A DNA stretch of 6,566 bases from JADJLQ01 sp034439915 (lineage in GTDB: Bacteria; Bacteroidota; Bacteroidia; Chitinophagales; Saprospiraceae): positions 1 to 6,566 of the forward strand of contig JAWXBI010000095.1 in assembly GCA_034439915.1 (NCBI GenBank), written 5' to 3'. Every line of letters begins with the position of its first letter. Position 1 is the stretch's first letter. The notes under the pieces were generated by a model, which saw only the letters and a list, made by a program, of their open reading frames with translations, did no database searches and was not told the origin of the DNA. The translations under genes and the position numbers were made by a program. This document shows, in pieces, positions 6,566-6,566 of the stretch.

Positions 6566-6566
6566 A

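Larger units (their letters stand above)
5261..6566 (-). mobile_element. IS3-family insertion sequence, truncated by the window edge
   Basis: The organisation is that of the IS3 family: orfA with HTH and coiled coil, then orfB with a DDE core in the -1 frame, and a poly-A slippery site near the end of orfA. The element reads leftward. Its upstream end, with the promoter and left inverted repeat, lies beyond base 6566, so the inverted repeats cannot be compared. The near end must fall between about 5205 and the orfB stop at 5285. A TG at 5261 is one candidate terminus, since IS3 ends usually read TG...CA, but I give it as a guess. Without the other end, neither target duplication nor length can be stated. 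Confidence 0.8.

Overview
The window looks like a chromosomal accessory stretch from a member of the Bacteroidota. The evidence is a promoter-like TAnnTTTG motif ahead of the first gene, the absence of clear Shine-Dalgarno sequences, a transglutaminase-like lipoprotein of a type I associate with this phylum, and an IS3-type transposase whose subgroup looks Bacteroidota-like. This placement is from memory of families, not from a search.

Layout. Bases 1-115 may hold the last 37 codons of an upstream gene (weak). Bases 181-2214 (+) encode a 677-residue lipoprotein with a transglutaminase-like Cys/His core and a C-terminal discoidin-like beta domain. Convergent to it, 2282-4762 (-) encodes an 826-residue polytopic membrane protein that joins an O-antigen ligase/polymerase (Wzy_C-type) core to a C-terminal TPR region. 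The 67-base gap between these genes and the 500-base space upstream of the membrane protein each carry an array of the same degenerate 7-bp unit, CTGANNN, so the gene is bracketed by related heptamer repeats.

Bases 5285-6566 (-) are most of an IS3-family insertion sequence. orfA (HTH plus coiled coil) and orfB (DDE integrase core) are joined by a typical -1 frameshift signal on a run of nine A. orfB itself is split by a second homopolymer, a run of eight A, where one A too many puts the N-terminal 45 residues out of frame with the catalytic core. The copy is therefore either decayed, dependent on slippage at two places, or carries a sequencing error. The far end of the element lies outside the window and its near end is not fixed precisely. 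Between the heptamer array and the IS is a short stretch with a good plus-strand terminator and possible remnants of a plus-strand gene.

The two large genes are probably both envelope-related: a surface or periplasmic lipoprotein and a glycan polymerase/ligase-like membrane protein. They face each other, are not an operon, and nothing in the sequence proves that they work together. I see no CRISPR array, tRNA, rRNA or defence system. The most unusual items are the paired heptamer arrays and the doubly frameshifted transposase.
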